This document shows positions 53,127-64,000 of a stretch of 64,000 nt of DNA, piece by piece (the stretch's first letter is position 1; the number at the start of each line of letters is the position of its first letter). Source of the stretch: Bradyrhizobium hipponense (GTDB taxonomy: Bacteria; Pseudomonadota; Alphaproteobacteria; Rhizobiales; Xanthobacteraceae); NCBI RefSeq assembly GCF_008123965.1, contig NZ_VSTH01000127.1:1-64000 (forward strand). The letters are read 5' to 3'. A model generated the notes under the pieces. That model was not told where the DNA came from. It was given only the letters and a program-made list of their open reading frames with translations, and did not search any database. A program made the position numbers and the translations under genes.

Positions 53127-54455
53127 ATGTCCCCGCCGCTCACCCGCATAACCAGCGACGAACGCCTGCCCACTCAGGTTGACGTCGTCGTCATCGGCGG
53201 CGGTGTGATCGGTGTCTCCGCGGCCTATCATCTGGCGAAAAAGGGCCATTCCGTCGCGCTCGTCGAGAAGGGCCATGTCGGCGGCGAGCAGTCGAGCCGC
53301 AATTGGGGCTGGTGCCGCCAGCAGGGCCGCGCACGCGAGGAGATTCCGCTCGCTCGCGAGGCACTGCTTCTGTGGGAGGACATGCAGAACGATGCCGGCG
53401 TTGACGCCGGCTTCCGCCGCACCGGCGTTCTGTTCCTGACCAAAAGCAAGGACGAGCTCGCCGGTTGGGAGCGATGGGCGGCGATGGCGCGTGAGCAGCA
53501 GGTTCACTCCACCATCTTGACGCCGGCCGAGATCGCCGAGCGCCTGCCCGGCACCGCCGACAAATGGGTCGGCGGTTTGCACACGCCGAGCGACGGCCGG
53601 GCCGAGCCGTCAATGGCGGTGCCGGCGCTCGCGACCGCCGCGCGCAAGCACGGCGTCACCATTCACCAGGGCTGCGCCGCGCGTGGCCTGGAGACGCAAG
53701 GCGGACGGGTCAGCGCCGTCGTCACCGAGAAGGGTACCATACGCACGCAATCCGTGCTGCTGTCGGGCGGCGCATGGTCGTCGCTGTTCTGCCGGCGCCA
53801 CGGCATTGAGTTGCCGATAGGCCTCGTCAACGCCACCGCATGCCGGACCACGCCCGGGCCGGAGATCATTTCGGGTGCGCTCGGCACCGACTTCTACTGC
53901 ATCCGCCGCCGTCTCGACGGCGGCTTTACGCTGGCGCTGCGCAACCGCGGCACAGTCGAGCTGTCGCCCGATCTGTTCCGTTATGCGCGGACGTTCTGGC
54001 CGACCTATCTGCACCGCCGCAATGGACTGAAGCTGTCGTTCGGCAAGTCGTTCTTCGACCAGGTCATGCGCGGCACGAGCTGGAGCTTTGACAAGCCGTC
54101 GCCGTTCGAAACGGAGCGCGTGCGCGATCCGGAGCCGGACATGTCGCTGGTCAATGCGGCACTCGCCGCTCTGATCAAGTCGAACCCTGAATTGAAGGAC
54201 ATCGAGATCGCGGAAGCCTGGGGCGGCACGATCGACTGCACACCCGATACCATTCCGGTGATTGCGCCGGTCGATGCGCTGCCCGGCTTTTTCCTCGCGA
54301 CTGGTTTTTCCGGCCACGGTTTTGGCATTGGGCCTGCGGCCGGCAAGCTCGCTGCCGACATCGTGACCGGCTCGACACCGCTGGTGGACCCCGTGGCCTA
54401 TAGCCACAAGCGCTTGATCGACGGCCGGCGGCTCGCGCCGGTCAGCCCGTTCTGA
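53127..54455 (+). CDS. FAD-dependent oxidoreductase (DAO family, D-amino-acid or N-substituted amino acid oxidase-like)
   Basis: A 442-residue flavoenzyme: FAD site VVVIGGGVIGVSAAYHLAKK near residue 15-34, SSRNWGWCRQQGRARE around 55, and C-terminal GFFLATGFSGHGFGIGPAAG. The fold is that of glycine/D-amino acid/sarcosine oxidases and dehydrogenases. GGAG precedes the ATG at 53127. Within this import cluster it probably oxidises the imported amine or amino acid to a 2-oxoacid; the exact substrate is unknown. Confidence 0.92.
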   Translation: MSPPLTRITSDERLPTQVDVVVIGGGVIGVSAAYHLAKKGHSVALVEKGHVGGEQSSRNWGWCRQQGRAREEIPLAREALLLWEDMQNDAGVDAGFRRTGVLFLTKSKDELAGWERWAAMAREQQVHSTILTPAEIAERLPGTADKWVGGLHTPSDGRAEPSMAVPALATAARKHGVTIHQGCAARGLETQGGRVSAVVTEKGTIRTQSVLLSGGAWSSLFCRRHGIELPIGLVNATACRTTPGPEIISGALGTDFYCIRRRLDGGFTLALRNRGTVELSPDLFRYARTFWPTYLHRRNGLKLSFGKSFFDQVMRGTSWSFDKPSPFETERVRDPEPDMSLVNAALAALIKSNPELKDIEIAEAWGGTIDCTPDTIPVIAPVDALPGFFLATGFSGHGFGIGPAAGKLAADIVTGSTPLVDPVAYSHKRLIDGRRLAPVSPF

Positions 54456-54468
54456 CAGCGTTGGCGGC

Positions 54469-55395
54469 ATGACGGTTCTCTACAAAGCCAACATGGTGCG
54501 CGGTGCGGAATGGGCGACCTTCTTCGCGGAGCGCGCGCCAAACCTGCCGTTCCGGCTCTGGCCCGACATCGGCGACCCCGCGGACGTGCGCTATCTGGTG
54601 GCCTGGGTGCCGCCGGATGACATCGCGGCGAGCTTTCCTAATCTCGAGCTGGTCTTCTCGGTCGGCGCGGGCGTCGACCAGTTCGATGCCACGAAACTTC
54701 CCGCCCACATTCCGCTGGTGCGGATGCTTGAGCCCGGCATTGCCGAGACCATGGTCGAATACGTCACCATGGCCGTGCTCGCGCTGCATCGCGATCTCCT
54801 GCACTTCATCGCCCAGCAGCGAGAGCAGGTCTGGCGCGAGATCCGCATCACGCCGGCCAAGCGGCGGCGCGTCGGCGTGATGGGGCTCGGCCAACTCGGC
54901 CTGGCCGTGCTCGAACGTCTCAAGGCGTTCGGCTTTCCGCTTCTCGGCTGGAATCGCTCGCTGCGGGATATCGAAGGCGTGGCCTGCTACGCGGGCGTGG
55001 ACGCGCTACCGGCCTTTATCGAGCGCACCGACATTCTCGTCTGTCTGCTGCCGCTGACCGACGAGACCCGCGGCATCCTGAACGCCGACCTGTTCGCGCG
55101 CCTGCCGCGCGGTGCGGGGCTGGTCAATGTCGGGCGCGGGCCGCATCTGGTCGAAGCAGATTTCCTTGCGGCACTCGACAGCGGCGCGCTGTCGGGTGGG
55201 GTACTCGACGTCACCGAGCCCGAGCCGCTGCCGCCAGGCCATCCGTTTTGGAGCCACCCGCGCATCCTTGTCACTCCACATAATGCGAGCATGACGACGC
55301 CGGACACGGCCGTCGACTACGTGCTCGACGTCATCGCGCGTCATCAGCGCGGCGAAGAATTGCCAGGGCGTGTCGATCGTAGTCGTGGTTACTGA
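54469..55395 (+). CDS. D-2-hydroxyacid dehydrogenase (glyoxylate/hydroxypyruvate reductase A-like)
   Basis: A 308-residue NAD(P)-dependent reductase of the GhrA group. The nucleotide site is VMGLGQLGLAVLERLKAFGF; the catalytic Arg is in VNVGRGPHLVE, the Glu in VTEPEPLPPGHPFW, and the His in VTPHNASM. It starts 13 bases after the FAD oxidoreductase. A natural pairing is that the oxidase makes a 2-oxoacid that this enzyme reduces, but direction is not shown by sequence. Confidence 0.92.
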   Translation: MTVLYKANMVRGAEWATFFAERAPNLPFRLWPDIGDPADVRYLVAWVPPDDIAASFPNLELVFSVGAGVDQFDATKLPAHIPLVRMLEPGIAETMVEYVTMAVLALHRDLLHFIAQQREQVWREIRITPAKRRRVGVMGLGQLGLAVLERLKAFGFPLLGWNRSLRDIEGVACYAGVDALPAFIERTDILVCLLPLTDETRGILNADLFARLPRGAGLVNVGRGPHLVEADFLAALDSGALSGGVLDVTEPEPLPPGHPFWSHPRILVTPHNASMTTPDTAVDYVLDVIARHQRGEELPGRVDRSRGY

Positions 55396-55440
55396 GGACG
55401 AGATGTTGATGGTGTCATCGGTGCAGCTACGGGCTCCTCT

Positions 55441-55561
55441 TACCTCTTCCGCATGCGGGAGAGGTCGCGCCGAAGGCGCGGGTGAGGGTTCTGTCCTCTT
55501 GGGGGTTCTCGATTGTGGAGACACCCTCTCCCCAACCCTCCCCCGCAAGCGGGGGAGGGAG
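55441..55561. repeat. Palindromic intergenic repeat, CTCTCCC/GGGAGAG family (copy 6)
   Basis: Starts TACCTCTTCCGCATGCGGGAGAGGT, has the hairpin CGCGCCGAAGGCGCG and ends CCCTCCCCCGCAAGCGGGGGAGGG. It is inserted inside the transport operon, between the dehydrogenase and ATPase genes, with the ATPase start 35 bases further on. Confidence 0.75.
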
Positions 55562-55596
55562 CGCACCTTCGTCGCGGCACGCGTGAGGATCTTCGC

Positions 55597-57508
<1,912 letters not shown>

Positions 57509-57519
<11 letters not shown>

Positions 57520-57556
57520 CGTGCAGGAACACGGCAAGAGTGGATAGATCTGGCAT
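57509..57556 (-). pseudogene. Possible truncated start of a LysE-family exporter gene
   Basis: On the minus strand the frame MPDLSTLAVFLHVNS ends in a stop. The first eleven residues match the usual N-terminus of LysE/RhtB amino acid exporters (MPDLSTLLVFL-like), after which similarity ends abruptly at about 57523, next to the stop of the ATPase gene. It may be a breakpoint remnant. The match is short. Confidence 0.25.
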
Positions 57557-57960
57557 CGGCGAAACGCGGACGGGCTTGTGAACCAACGGCGCCGTCGATT
57601 CCGCTCCTGCGCCCCCCGGTATCGCGACAATGCGGACTCGACCTCCGGAAATTGTGACCGGATGGAGCGACAGGGAACGGCGGTATGTGAACCGTCTCAT
57701 ATTCCATCAACCTCTTTCGAGCTACCATTCCCGCAAGAAATTGCCACACCCGAAGCCAACTTACAGACACGGGTGAGATGCAATGCCTGCGAAGCCGCGT
57801 GCTCGCAGCTTTGGATTGGCCCTCGTCTTGCTCACGAGCAAGCCAACACCATCACTCAGAACAGATATTCAGACATTGGAATCAAGGGCATCGCGAAAAC
57901 GCGTCCACGATCTCTTTTCGGGGTCGGCCGGTAGGCTGCTATTACCTGAGGAGTTCCCCA
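57557..57960. other. Intergenic stretch without recognised gene
   Basis: About 400 bases of lower GC than the neighbours. Short frames in both strands have no recognisable protein content. The ribosome site GAGGAG (57950-57955) for the next gene is at its right end. Confidence 0.5.
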
Positions 57961-58476
57961 ATGAAGATAAGTAATGCAATTTCCAGCGCATTATCCGTAA
58001 CCGGATACGTCGGCAATCTTCGGATCGCTCGTTCTGATCTGATCAAGGCGGCCCATCTTCTTGAAAGAATTGGGCTCGCAGCCATCGGGGCATCTTGCGG
58101 GCTCTATGTGGGTGCGACGTTGTTGCGTCAGAGAGGTGGACTGTTTGAAAGCGGCTGGATCGTGCTGCTAATGATGCTCTACGGAGCTCTTAGCTGTTAT
58201 GTCGGAATTGATCTGGCTTGCAATGTTGCCCGGAAATCGGTTCCGAGCATCTCGGAAGAATGGAACGGTTCCGAGGTGGCTGAGATCATGAGCGCGGCAG
58301 GAACGTTCGGCGCCGCCATTGCAGCAACTCTCTCGGTCAGTATCCTTGTCCTTGATCAAAATCTCCCCAATGGCCTGATAGGTTTTGTTGCCGGCTCTTG
58401 GGTGGTTGGCTCTTCGCTTCAAGTTGCGGCGGGAACGATGGCTCGTACCTACGGAGCCCCCATGGACAAGAAATGA
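57961..58476 (+). CDS. Membrane protein of unknown function
   Basis: A 171-residue protein with four hydrophobic helices (about 40-58, 72-96, 118-138, 143-160) and a polar N-terminus MKISNAISSALSVTGYVGN. GAGGAG precedes the ATG. No family recognised. Base composition is nearer 50 percent GC than the surrounding genes, and the flanks are gene-poor, so it may be recently acquired. Confidence 0.7.
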   Translation: MKISNAISSALSVTGYVGNLRIARSDLIKAAHLLERIGLAAIGASCGLYVGATLLRQRGGLFESGWIVLLMMLYGALSCYVGIDLACNVARKSVPSISEEWNGSEVAEIMSAAGTFGAAIAATLSVSILVLDQNLPNGLIGFVAGSWVVGSSLQVAAGTMARTYGAPMDKK

Positions 58477-58770
58477 TGATGTGCTCACGGAAAGACATCT
58501 GTTTGGACGCAAGTGTTTGGATTCGGCTTCAGTCTGAAAGTGAGTAGCTGACGATCTTTCGCAACCTCAGTGGTCGAACGTTGCGTGCCGGTGAGTTTTA
58601 GTGGTGCAACCGTTGGCATCGAGCACTACCATGGAAGCGGTATCGGCACTGAGCAGCCTAATTTGTCGCACGACAAACAAGGCGTGCCATCGTGGTCATG
58701 TTGAGATATTGTCACTGCGTGCCGTGGTCCAACATTCTGCTAACCGCCAACCACACGATCGGTGGAGTCA
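58477..58770. other. Intergenic region before the SAM-cyclase-ATPase gene
   Basis: Nearly 300 bases with no supported gene and lower GC than average. A small palindrome TTGTCG-CA-CGACAA lies at 58663-58676, about 95 bases before the cyclase ATG, and could be a regulator site. Confidence 0.4.
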
Positions 58771-61700
58771 ATGCAGATTGCGGAGTGGCTCGAGAAGCTT
58801 GGGCTTGGACAATACGCGGAGCGTTTTGCCCAAAATGGGATCGACATGGGCGTCCTTCCCGAACTAATGGACGAGGACTTCGATAAGCTCGGAGTCCTGC
58901 TCGGCCATCGCCGTAAACTGCTGCGTGCTATTGCCGACCTCGATCCAGCCGCGTTGATCGCATCGCCGGCTCCTCCTCCTCAGGACGCCGAGCGGCGCCA
59001 CCTCACCGTTATGTTTTGCGATCTGGTCGGCTCGACTGCGCTCTCGGCGCGTCTCGATCCCGAGGATATGTGGGAGGTGATCCGGGCCTACCGCGCCGCC
59101 TGCGCGAGCGTCATTGCTGCCTATGACGGCAAGATAGTCAGGTTCGTCGGTGACGGTATACTCGTCTATTTCGGCTATCCCCGCGCCCACGAGGATGACG
59201 CGGAGCGCGCAGTGCGAGCGGGCCTAGACGCCATCACAGCGATTAGTCGGCTCAAAACAGGCGCCGACGAGCGGGTTGAACTGCGGATCGCAATCGCGAC
59301 CGGGCTTGTGGTGGTCGGCGACCTCATCAGCGGCGATGCGTCGGAAGAGCACGCGACGGTCGGCGACACACCAAATCTCGCTGCCCGGCTCCAGAGCCTG
59401 GCGGAACCGGGGGCGGTCGTCGTTGCGTCGTCGACGCGCCGGCTGCTCGGCGATCTCTTCACTTTTCGCAATCTCGGCCGCCGCGAGGTCAAGGGCATAT
59501 CCGAACCCATCGCGGTCTGGGCGGTCGAGGGGGCGAGCGCATCGGAGAGTCGCTTCGAGGCGGTCCGCGCGGCGCGCTCGATCGGCTTTGTCGGCCGCAA
59601 GGAGGAGATTGAATTCACACTCTCGCGCCAGCGGCTCGCATGGCAGGGGCAGGGCCAGATGGTGTTGATTTCTGGCGAAGCGGGCATCGGCAAGTCGCGC
59701 ATTGTCGCAACGCTGTCCGAAAGTCCCGCTTTGGGGGCGCACCGCCGGGTGCGGTATCAGTGTTCGCCCTACCACACCAACAGTGCGCTTCATCCCTTTG
59801 TCGCGCAGATCGAGCGCGCCGCCGGCATCTGCTCGCACGACACGCCCGGGCAAAAGCTCGACAAGCTTGAGGCAATGCTGGCGCTTGGAACACGGCAGGT
59901 CGCTCCAGCGACACCCCTCATTGCGGCCCTCCTCTCGATTCCAACCGGCAACCATTGTCCACCGCTCGGTTTGAGTCCAGCGCAGCAGCGGCGACAGACA
60001 TTTGCCGTCCTTCTCGATCAGCTTGAGGGGCTGGCGCGAGAGCAGCCCCTGCTGGTTGTCTGCGAGGATATGCATTGGGCCGATGCCACGACGCTTGAAT
60101 TGTTCGATCTCGGGGTCGACCGGATCAGGGGACTGCCGATACTCGTGCTCATGACAGCCCGGCCAGAGTTCGAGCCTTCCTGGTCGGGCCTTGCCAACGT
60201 CAGCCTGGTGCGGCTCGACCGGCTCGATCGGCAGGACACGCGCGCGCTGGTCGAGCAGGTCACCGTTGGTCGCCAGCTGCCACGCGAAATGATGAAGCAG
60301 ATCATCGACAAGACGGATGGCATCCCGCTATTCGTCGAGGAACTGACAAAGATGGTGCTGGAGTCCGGACTGCTCGTCGAAGATGCCGGGCGCTATCGCC
60401 TCGGTCGTCCGCTCCCCCCGCTCGCTATTCCCGCGACGCTGCAGGATTCGCTGATGGCGCGGCTCGACCGGCTGGCTCCAGTCAAGGAGGTGGCGCAGAT
60501 AGGCGCCGCTATCGGTCGCGAATTCTCATACCCGCTGTTGAGATATGTGGCGGGACGCGATGATTTGACGCTGAGCGCTGCGCTACAGCAACTCGGAGAG
60601 GCCGGACTGCTGCTGTGTCGCGGGGCTCCTCCCGAAGCAGACTACAGTTTCAAGCACGCTCTCGTTCAGGAAGCGGCCTACGAGAGCCTGCTTAAGAGCA
60701 AACGGCAGGTGCTTCACGCGCGTATCGGCGATGTCCTGCGTGAGAAGTTTCCGATCGTCGCCGAGACCGAGCCTGAAATTATAGCACACCACTTCACGGA
60801 GGCCGGGCTCAGCGAGGCCGCCCTCGAGTGGTGGCGCAAGGCGGGCCAGCAGGCGTTGAAACGTTCGGCCTATTCCGAAGCGATTGCACATTTCGGCAAG
60901 GCGATTGCCACCGCCGATGAACTGCCCGATGAGCCTAGCCGGTTGATGAGTAGGCTGCATCTTCAAATCGCATATGGCCGCGCATTACGAGGCAGTCTCG
61001 GGCACAGCGCCCCGGAAACGGTGGCCGCGTGGACACGCGCCCGACAGATCGCGGCCGATATCAATGATGCGGTTGAACTTGCGCCAGTCCATTCGGGCCT
61101 CTTCAATGCCTGCCTGACACACGGCGAGTTCGCTCCGATGCGGGAGCTGGCGGATTCCATCATGAGCGCCGCTGACCGGCGACCGGACTCGCCGGTGGCC
61201 GCCGTCGTTGCGCACTGGACGGGCGGAGTCACCTGCTGGTTCGGGGGCGACTACTTGAATGCGAGGACGCATCTTGAGCAGGCACTAGCGATCTATGGTG
61301 CCGAGCCGGATCCCTCGGCGTTTAGGGCCTCGGCGCTGGATCTCCCGTTTGTGATCATGAGGTTTCTTGCCCTGGTGCTTTGGCCGCTCGGCAGCATCGC
61401 TCGCGCGCGCCGGCTTGCCGCTGAAGCAGTGAGTGCCTCAGGAGAAAAGCGGGCGCTTTCCCGGGCCAATGCGCTTGTTCACCGCGCCGTATTCGACGGG
61501 CTGTGCGGGGGCTTGTTGCAGCAAACGGAGACCATCCTGGCGCTCGCTCTCGCTCGCGACCATACGATGCCGCTTTATGTGGCCGCCGGGACCTATCTGA
61601 ATGGCCTGGCCAAGTGGCGTGGCGGCGACCGAATGGCCGGACTGATGGAAATGCGTCGCGGCTGGACCTTGCTGCATGAGAATGATTGCTACCTCTGTGA

Positions 61701-62103
61701 GCCGTTTTGGGGGATGCATGTCGCCGTGGCGGATGCAGAGGCGGGCCATCTCGAGACCGGGCTGGAAATCTTGAGCGAATTGATCGCGTGGACGGCGCAA
61801 TCCGGCCAGCATTGGCTTGATGCCGAGCTGCATCGTGTCCAAGGAGAGCTCCTGTTGCGTCACGATTACCCGGCCGAATCCATGGCTGAAAATGCCCTCA
61901 ATCGCGCGCTGGAGATCGCACGACACCAACAGGCGAGGACTTTCGAGCTGCGCAGCGCCCTTGGACTTGCGCGCCTGCACAAGAAGAATGGCCGAGTGGG
62001 CGCAGTGTCCGAGGTGCTGGCTCCCGTGCTCGCTGAATTCGATGCGGAGCGAGATCTCCCCGAAGCTATTGAAGCGAAGGAACTGCTCGTGAAGGAGCGT
62101 TAG
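58771..62103 (+). CDS. SAM domain - class III cyclase - AAA ATPase - TPR signalling protein
   Basis: A 1110-residue multidomain protein. Residues 1-58 form a sterile alpha motif (LEKLGLGQYAERFAQNGID). Residues about 76-250 are a class III cyclase with metal-binding Asp84 (FCDLVGST) and Asp128 (FVGDGILVYFG), Asp199, Asn202 and Arg206 (GDTPNLAARL); all catalytic positions are filled. From 272 comes an ATPase like those of LuxR-type STAND proteins: Walker A GEAGIGKS (302-309) and Walker B LLVVCEDMHWAD. The C-terminal half is helical TPR-type. GGAG precedes the ATG at 58771; a GTG nine bases earlier is possible. Cytoplasmic; regulated by unknown partners through the TPR and SAM parts. Confidence 0.92.
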   Translation: MQIAEWLEKLGLGQYAERFAQNGIDMGVLPELMDEDFDKLGVLLGHRRKLLRAIADLDPAALIASPAPPPQDAERRHLTVMFCDLVGSTALSARLDPEDMWEVIRAYRAACASVIAAYDGKIVRFVGDGILVYFGYPRAHEDDAERAVRAGLDAITAISRLKTGADERVELRIAIATGLVVVGDLISGDASEEHATVGDTPNLAARLQSLAEPGAVVVASSTRRLLGDLFTFRNLGRREVKGISEPIAVWAVEGASASESRFEAVRAARSIGFVGRKEEIEFTLSRQRLAWQGQGQMVLISGEAGIGKSRIVATLSESPALGAHRRVRYQCSPYHTNSALHPFVAQIERAAGICSHDTPGQKLDKLEAMLALGTRQVAPATPLIAALLSIPTGNHCPPLGLSPAQQRRQTFAVLLDQLEGLAREQPLLVVCEDMHWADATTLELFDLGVDRIRGLPILVLMTARPEFEPSWSGLANVSLVRLDRLDRQDTRALVEQVTVGRQLPREMMKQIIDKTDGIPLFVEELTKMVLESGLLVEDAGRYRLGRPLPPLAIPATLQDSLMARLDRLAPVKEVAQIGAAIGREFSYPLLRYVAGRDDLTLSAALQQLGEAGLLLCRGAPPEADYSFKHALVQEAAYESLLKSKRQVLHARIGDVLREKFPIVAETEPEIIAHHFTEAGLSEAALEWWRKAGQQALKRSAYSEAIAHFGKAIATADELPDEPSRLMSRLHLQIAYGRALRGSLGHSAPETVAAWTRARQIAADINDAVELAPVHSGLFNACLTHGEFAPMRELADSIMSAADRRPDSPVAAVVAHWTGGVTCWFGGDYLNARTHLEQALAIYGAEPDPSAFRASALDLPFVIMRFLALVLWPLGSIARARRLAAEAVSASGEKRALSRANALVHRAVFDGLCGGLLQQTETILALALARDHTMPLYVAAGTYLNGLAKWRGGDRMAGLMEMRRGWTLLHENDCYLCEPFWGMHVAVADAEAGHLETGLEILSELIAWTAQSGQHWLDAELHRVQGELLLRHDYPAESMAENALNRALEIARHQQARTFELRSALGLARLHKKNGRVGAVSEVLAPVLAEFDAERDLPEAIEAKELLVKER

Positions 62104-62275
62104 CCACGTGCCGTTTCTCTAGCTGGCCGTGGCAAGAGAGGCATCCCGATCGTTCCCCCCGCATCTTCGACCCAATTGCCCGTTGGTTCGCAGCGCGAGG
62201 GGGACAACACAGGACGATTGTGCCGCCAGGGACTGAGGCAGAAGCATCAGGATCAGCGTGACTCCTCGCGTCCCT

Positions 62276-63211
62276 TCAGTCCGTCAGCGTGAGCCTGAGC
62301 GGGACCGGGTGGAGATCGCAGGCACGGCCCGCCTTGGCCACTTGCCCCGGCACGGGATGTCCAACCATCGACGGCAGCTCGCGGGACAATGCAATCAGGC
62401 CTTCGAGATCGAGACCGGTGTTCAGCCCAATGTCCCGGCAGAGATTGACCAGATCTTCGGTGCAGACATTGCCCGATGCCCCCGGCGCAAATGGGCAGCC
62501 CCCGAGGCCGCCGAGGGACGCGTCGAAGCGAACTGCGCCAGCGTCGAAACCAGCCATCACATTCACGAGCCCGAGGCCCCTCGTGTTGTGGAAATGCAGC
62601 GTCAGTTCGTCGCGCGGCACGAGACCGAGGATGGATTTGACGCGCTGTCGCACGAGCTTCGGATTGGCCATGCCGGTGGTATCCGCGAGCGTGATGCTCT
62701 GCGCACCGAGGCGGAGATAATTCTCGATCAGCCGTAGCACCTTGTCTTCGTGCTGCTCGCCTTCGAACGGGCAACCGAACGCCGTTGCGAGCGTAGCATT
62801 GAGGTGAACGCGTCTGCCGATCGCCGCGGTCACCCCTGCGAGTGCAGACAATGAGCCCTGGTGGTCCATGCCTATATTGACGCGATTGTGCGTCTCGCTC
62901 GCCGACATCACGAAATTCACCTCGTCGGCGCCGGCCTCCAGCGCGCGTTCGGCTCCTCTGAGATTAGGGATGAGCGCAACGAAGATCACGCCTTCACGTC
63001 GAACGATGGAGCGGAACACCTCATTGCCGTCGGCGAGCGCAGGCACCGCTTTCGGCGAGACGAAAGACCCCGCCTCGATCCGGCGAAAGCCCAACGCGGA
63101 CAAGCGGTCGATCAGTGCGATTTTGAGGTCGGTCGGCACCACGGTCGGCTCGATCTGCAAGCCGTCGCGCGGGCAGACCTCCTGGATGGTGATATCTGGC
63201 AAGGCACTCAT
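62276..63211 (-). CDS. Hydroxymethylglutaryl-CoA lyase family protein
   Basis: A 311-residue TIM-barrel lyase of the HMG-CoA lyase group. It opens with ITIQEVCPRDGLQIEPT (catalytic Arg-Asp), has the metal-binding LHFHNTRGLGLVNV, and the signature cysteine loop GGLGGCPFAPGASGNV near residue 235. It would split HMG-CoA to acetoacetate and acetyl-CoA, or a related substrate such as citramalyl-CoA. It overlaps the upstream CoA-transferase gene by 4 bases; the pair suggests the transferase makes the CoA ester this enzyme cleaves. Confidence 0.93.
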   Translation of the reverse strand: MSALPDITIQEVCPRDGLQIEPTVVPTDLKIALIDRLSALGFRRIEAGSFVSPKAVPALADGNEVFRSIVRREGVIFVALIPNLRGAERALEAGADEVNFVMSASETHNRVNIGMDHQGSLSALAGVTAAIGRRVHLNATLATAFGCPFEGEQHEDKVLRLIENYLRLGAQSITLADTTGMANPKLVRQRVKSILGLVPRDELTLHFHNTRGLGLVNVMAGFDAGAVRFDASLGGLGGCPFAPGASGNVCTEDLVNLCRDIGLNTGLDLEGLIALSRELPSMVGHPVPGQVAKAGRACDLHPVPLRLTLTD

Positions 63212-64000
63212 TGGACGACGCCGCGCTGTCGCAGCTCCCGGACGTCTTGTTCGGTCTTGCCGAGCTCGGCGAGGATATCTTCAGTGTGCGCGCCGAGCTC
63301 AGGGCCGCTCCAGCGGACCGCGCCGGGGGTATTGGAGAGCTTTGGCACGATGCCCGGCATCTTGACGGAGACGTCACCGGGCAGCGCAGCCTGGATGATC
63401 ATCTCGCGGGCGAGATAGTGTGGATCATCGACAATGTCGGCGACCGAATAAATGCGTCCGGCGGGTATGCCGGCCGCTTCGAGCGCGTCGAGCGCCTCCT
63501 CAATGGTGTGCCTTCGGGTCCAATCCGCAATGGCCGCATCGAGTTCGGCATTGCGGGCGACGCGTCTGTCGTTGGTCGCGAGCTCTTCATCCTCAGCAAG
63601 ATCGGGTCTGCCGATCGCGACCATCAGCCGCTTGAAGATCGCATCACTGTTTCCCGCAATGACGACGTAACTGCCATCGCGCGCCGGATAGGTGTTGGAC
63701 GGACTGATGCCCGGAAGCGAGCCGCCGCTGCGGGTGCGGACATGGCCCATCAGGTCGTATTCCGGAACGAGGCTCTCCATCAGATTGAAGACGCTTTCGA
63801 ACAACGAGACGTCCACGATCTGTCCCTTGCCGCCGCCGGCCTTGACGTGCAGCAGCGACATCAATGCGCCGATCACCGCATGCAGCGAGGCCAGACTGTC
63901 GCCGATGCTGATGCCCGCACGCGCAGGCGGAGATTGGGCATCGCCCGTCGTGTAGCGCAGCCCGCCCATCGCTTCGCCGATGGCGCCAAAGCCGGGGCGG
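63208..64000 (-). CDS. CaiB/BaiF-family CoA transferase (5' end beyond the window)
   Basis: The visible 264 residues are the C-terminal two-thirds of a class III CoA transferase. Recognisable text: RPGFGAIGEAMGGLRY at the cut edge, then GISIGDSLASLHAVIGALMS, GKGQIVDVSLFESVF and the closing LGAHTEDILAELG. The catalytic Asp region lies upstream, outside the window. The stop overlaps the HMG-CoA lyase-type start by 4 bases, so the two are cotranscribed. Likely transfers CoA from succinyl-CoA or acetyl-CoA to a dicarboxylic acid. Confidence 0.92.
   Translation of the reverse strand, partial: RPGFGAIGEAMGGLRYTTGDAQSPPARAGISIGDSLASLHAVIGALMSLLHVKAGGGKGQIVDVSLFESVFNLMESLVPEYDLMGHVRTRSGGSLPGISPSNTYPARDGSYVVIAGNSDAIFKRLMVAIGRPDLAEDEELATNDRRVARNAELDAAIADWTRRHTIEEALDALEAAGIPAGRIYSVADIVDDPHYLAREMIIQAALPGDVSVKMPGIVPKLSNTPGAVRWSGPELGAHTEDILAELGKTEQDVRELRQRGVVQ

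Noticed and set aside
57783-57974. A 63-codon plus-strand frame before the unknown membrane protein
   Set aside because: No family, no ribosome site, and it overlaps the well-supported start at 57961.

Overview
The window reads as a chromosomal segment of a high-GC alphaproteobacterium, most likely Bradyrhizobium or a close relative. The evidence is the pqqABCDE cluster, a fused transaldolase/glucose-6-phosphate isomerase, a PrkA-YeaH-SpoVR operon, DUF6894 and DUF3297 proteins, dispersed CCTCTCCC..GGGAGAGG and CATTGCGAG..CTCGCAATG palindromes, and many ATGA-overlapping operon genes. The genus call is from protein character and repeat style only; no search was run. I see no rRNA, tRNA, CRISPR array, prophage or complete insertion sequence.

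Layout. 0.1-7.6 kb (minus): a six-gene operon for the oxidative pentose phosphate route and gluconate entry (tal-pgi, gnd, zwf, pgl, gntK, HAD phosphatase). 8.0-13.7 kb (plus): a small membrane protein, then prkA, yeaH-like and spoVR-like stress genes. 13.9-15.4 kb (minus): an ArsR-led four-gene operon with its own operator palindromes. 15.6-16.7 kb (minus): two small exported proteins. 17.0-19.1 kb (plus): a membrane class III cyclase fused to a formylglycine-generating-enzyme-type domain, followed by an exported DUF4399 protein. 19.1-23.9 kb (minus): a three-gene 2-oxoacid:acceptor oxidoreductase with an NAD(P)H/ferredoxin-type flavoprotein, whose last two genes were pried apart by a small palindromic element. 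24.1-28.6 kb (minus): pqqA-B-C-D-E plus a proline iminopeptidase. 28.8-31.9 kb (plus): DUF6894, amidase, glutathione peroxidase, DUF3297 and a GIY-YIG nuclease that abuts a five-unit palindromic repeat array (31.9-32.7 kb).

32.7-39.1 kb: malonyl-CoA decarboxylase, an AraC regulator divergent from an MFS transporter, and a cation/proton antiporter with two stress-protein-like domains. 39.2-45.1 kb (minus): an RND efflux pump and adaptor, a decayed epimerase remnant, and an exported protein of unknown function. 45.2-48.5 kb: flavin monooxygenase and cupin genes opposite an AraC regulator. 48.7-57.5 kb: an XRE-cupin regulator divergent from a catabolic import cluster (solute-binding protein, two permeases, FAD oxidase, D-2-hydroxyacid dehydrogenase, double ATPase). 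58.0-62.1 kb: a small membrane protein and a SAM-cyclase-ATPase-TPR signalling protein. 62.3-64.0 kb (minus): an HMG-CoA lyase-type enzyme and a CaiB-type CoA transferase cut by the window edge.

How it fits together. PQQ serves periplasmic dehydrogenases such as glucose dehydrogenase, whose product gluconate would enter through GntK and the 6-phosphogluconate operon at the left end; this link is inferred, since no PQQ-dependent dehydrogenase is in view. The most unusual items are the GIY-YIG/palindrome array, the element insertion that duplicated a stop/start overlap, the cyclase-FGE fusion, and the peptidase coupled to pqqE.
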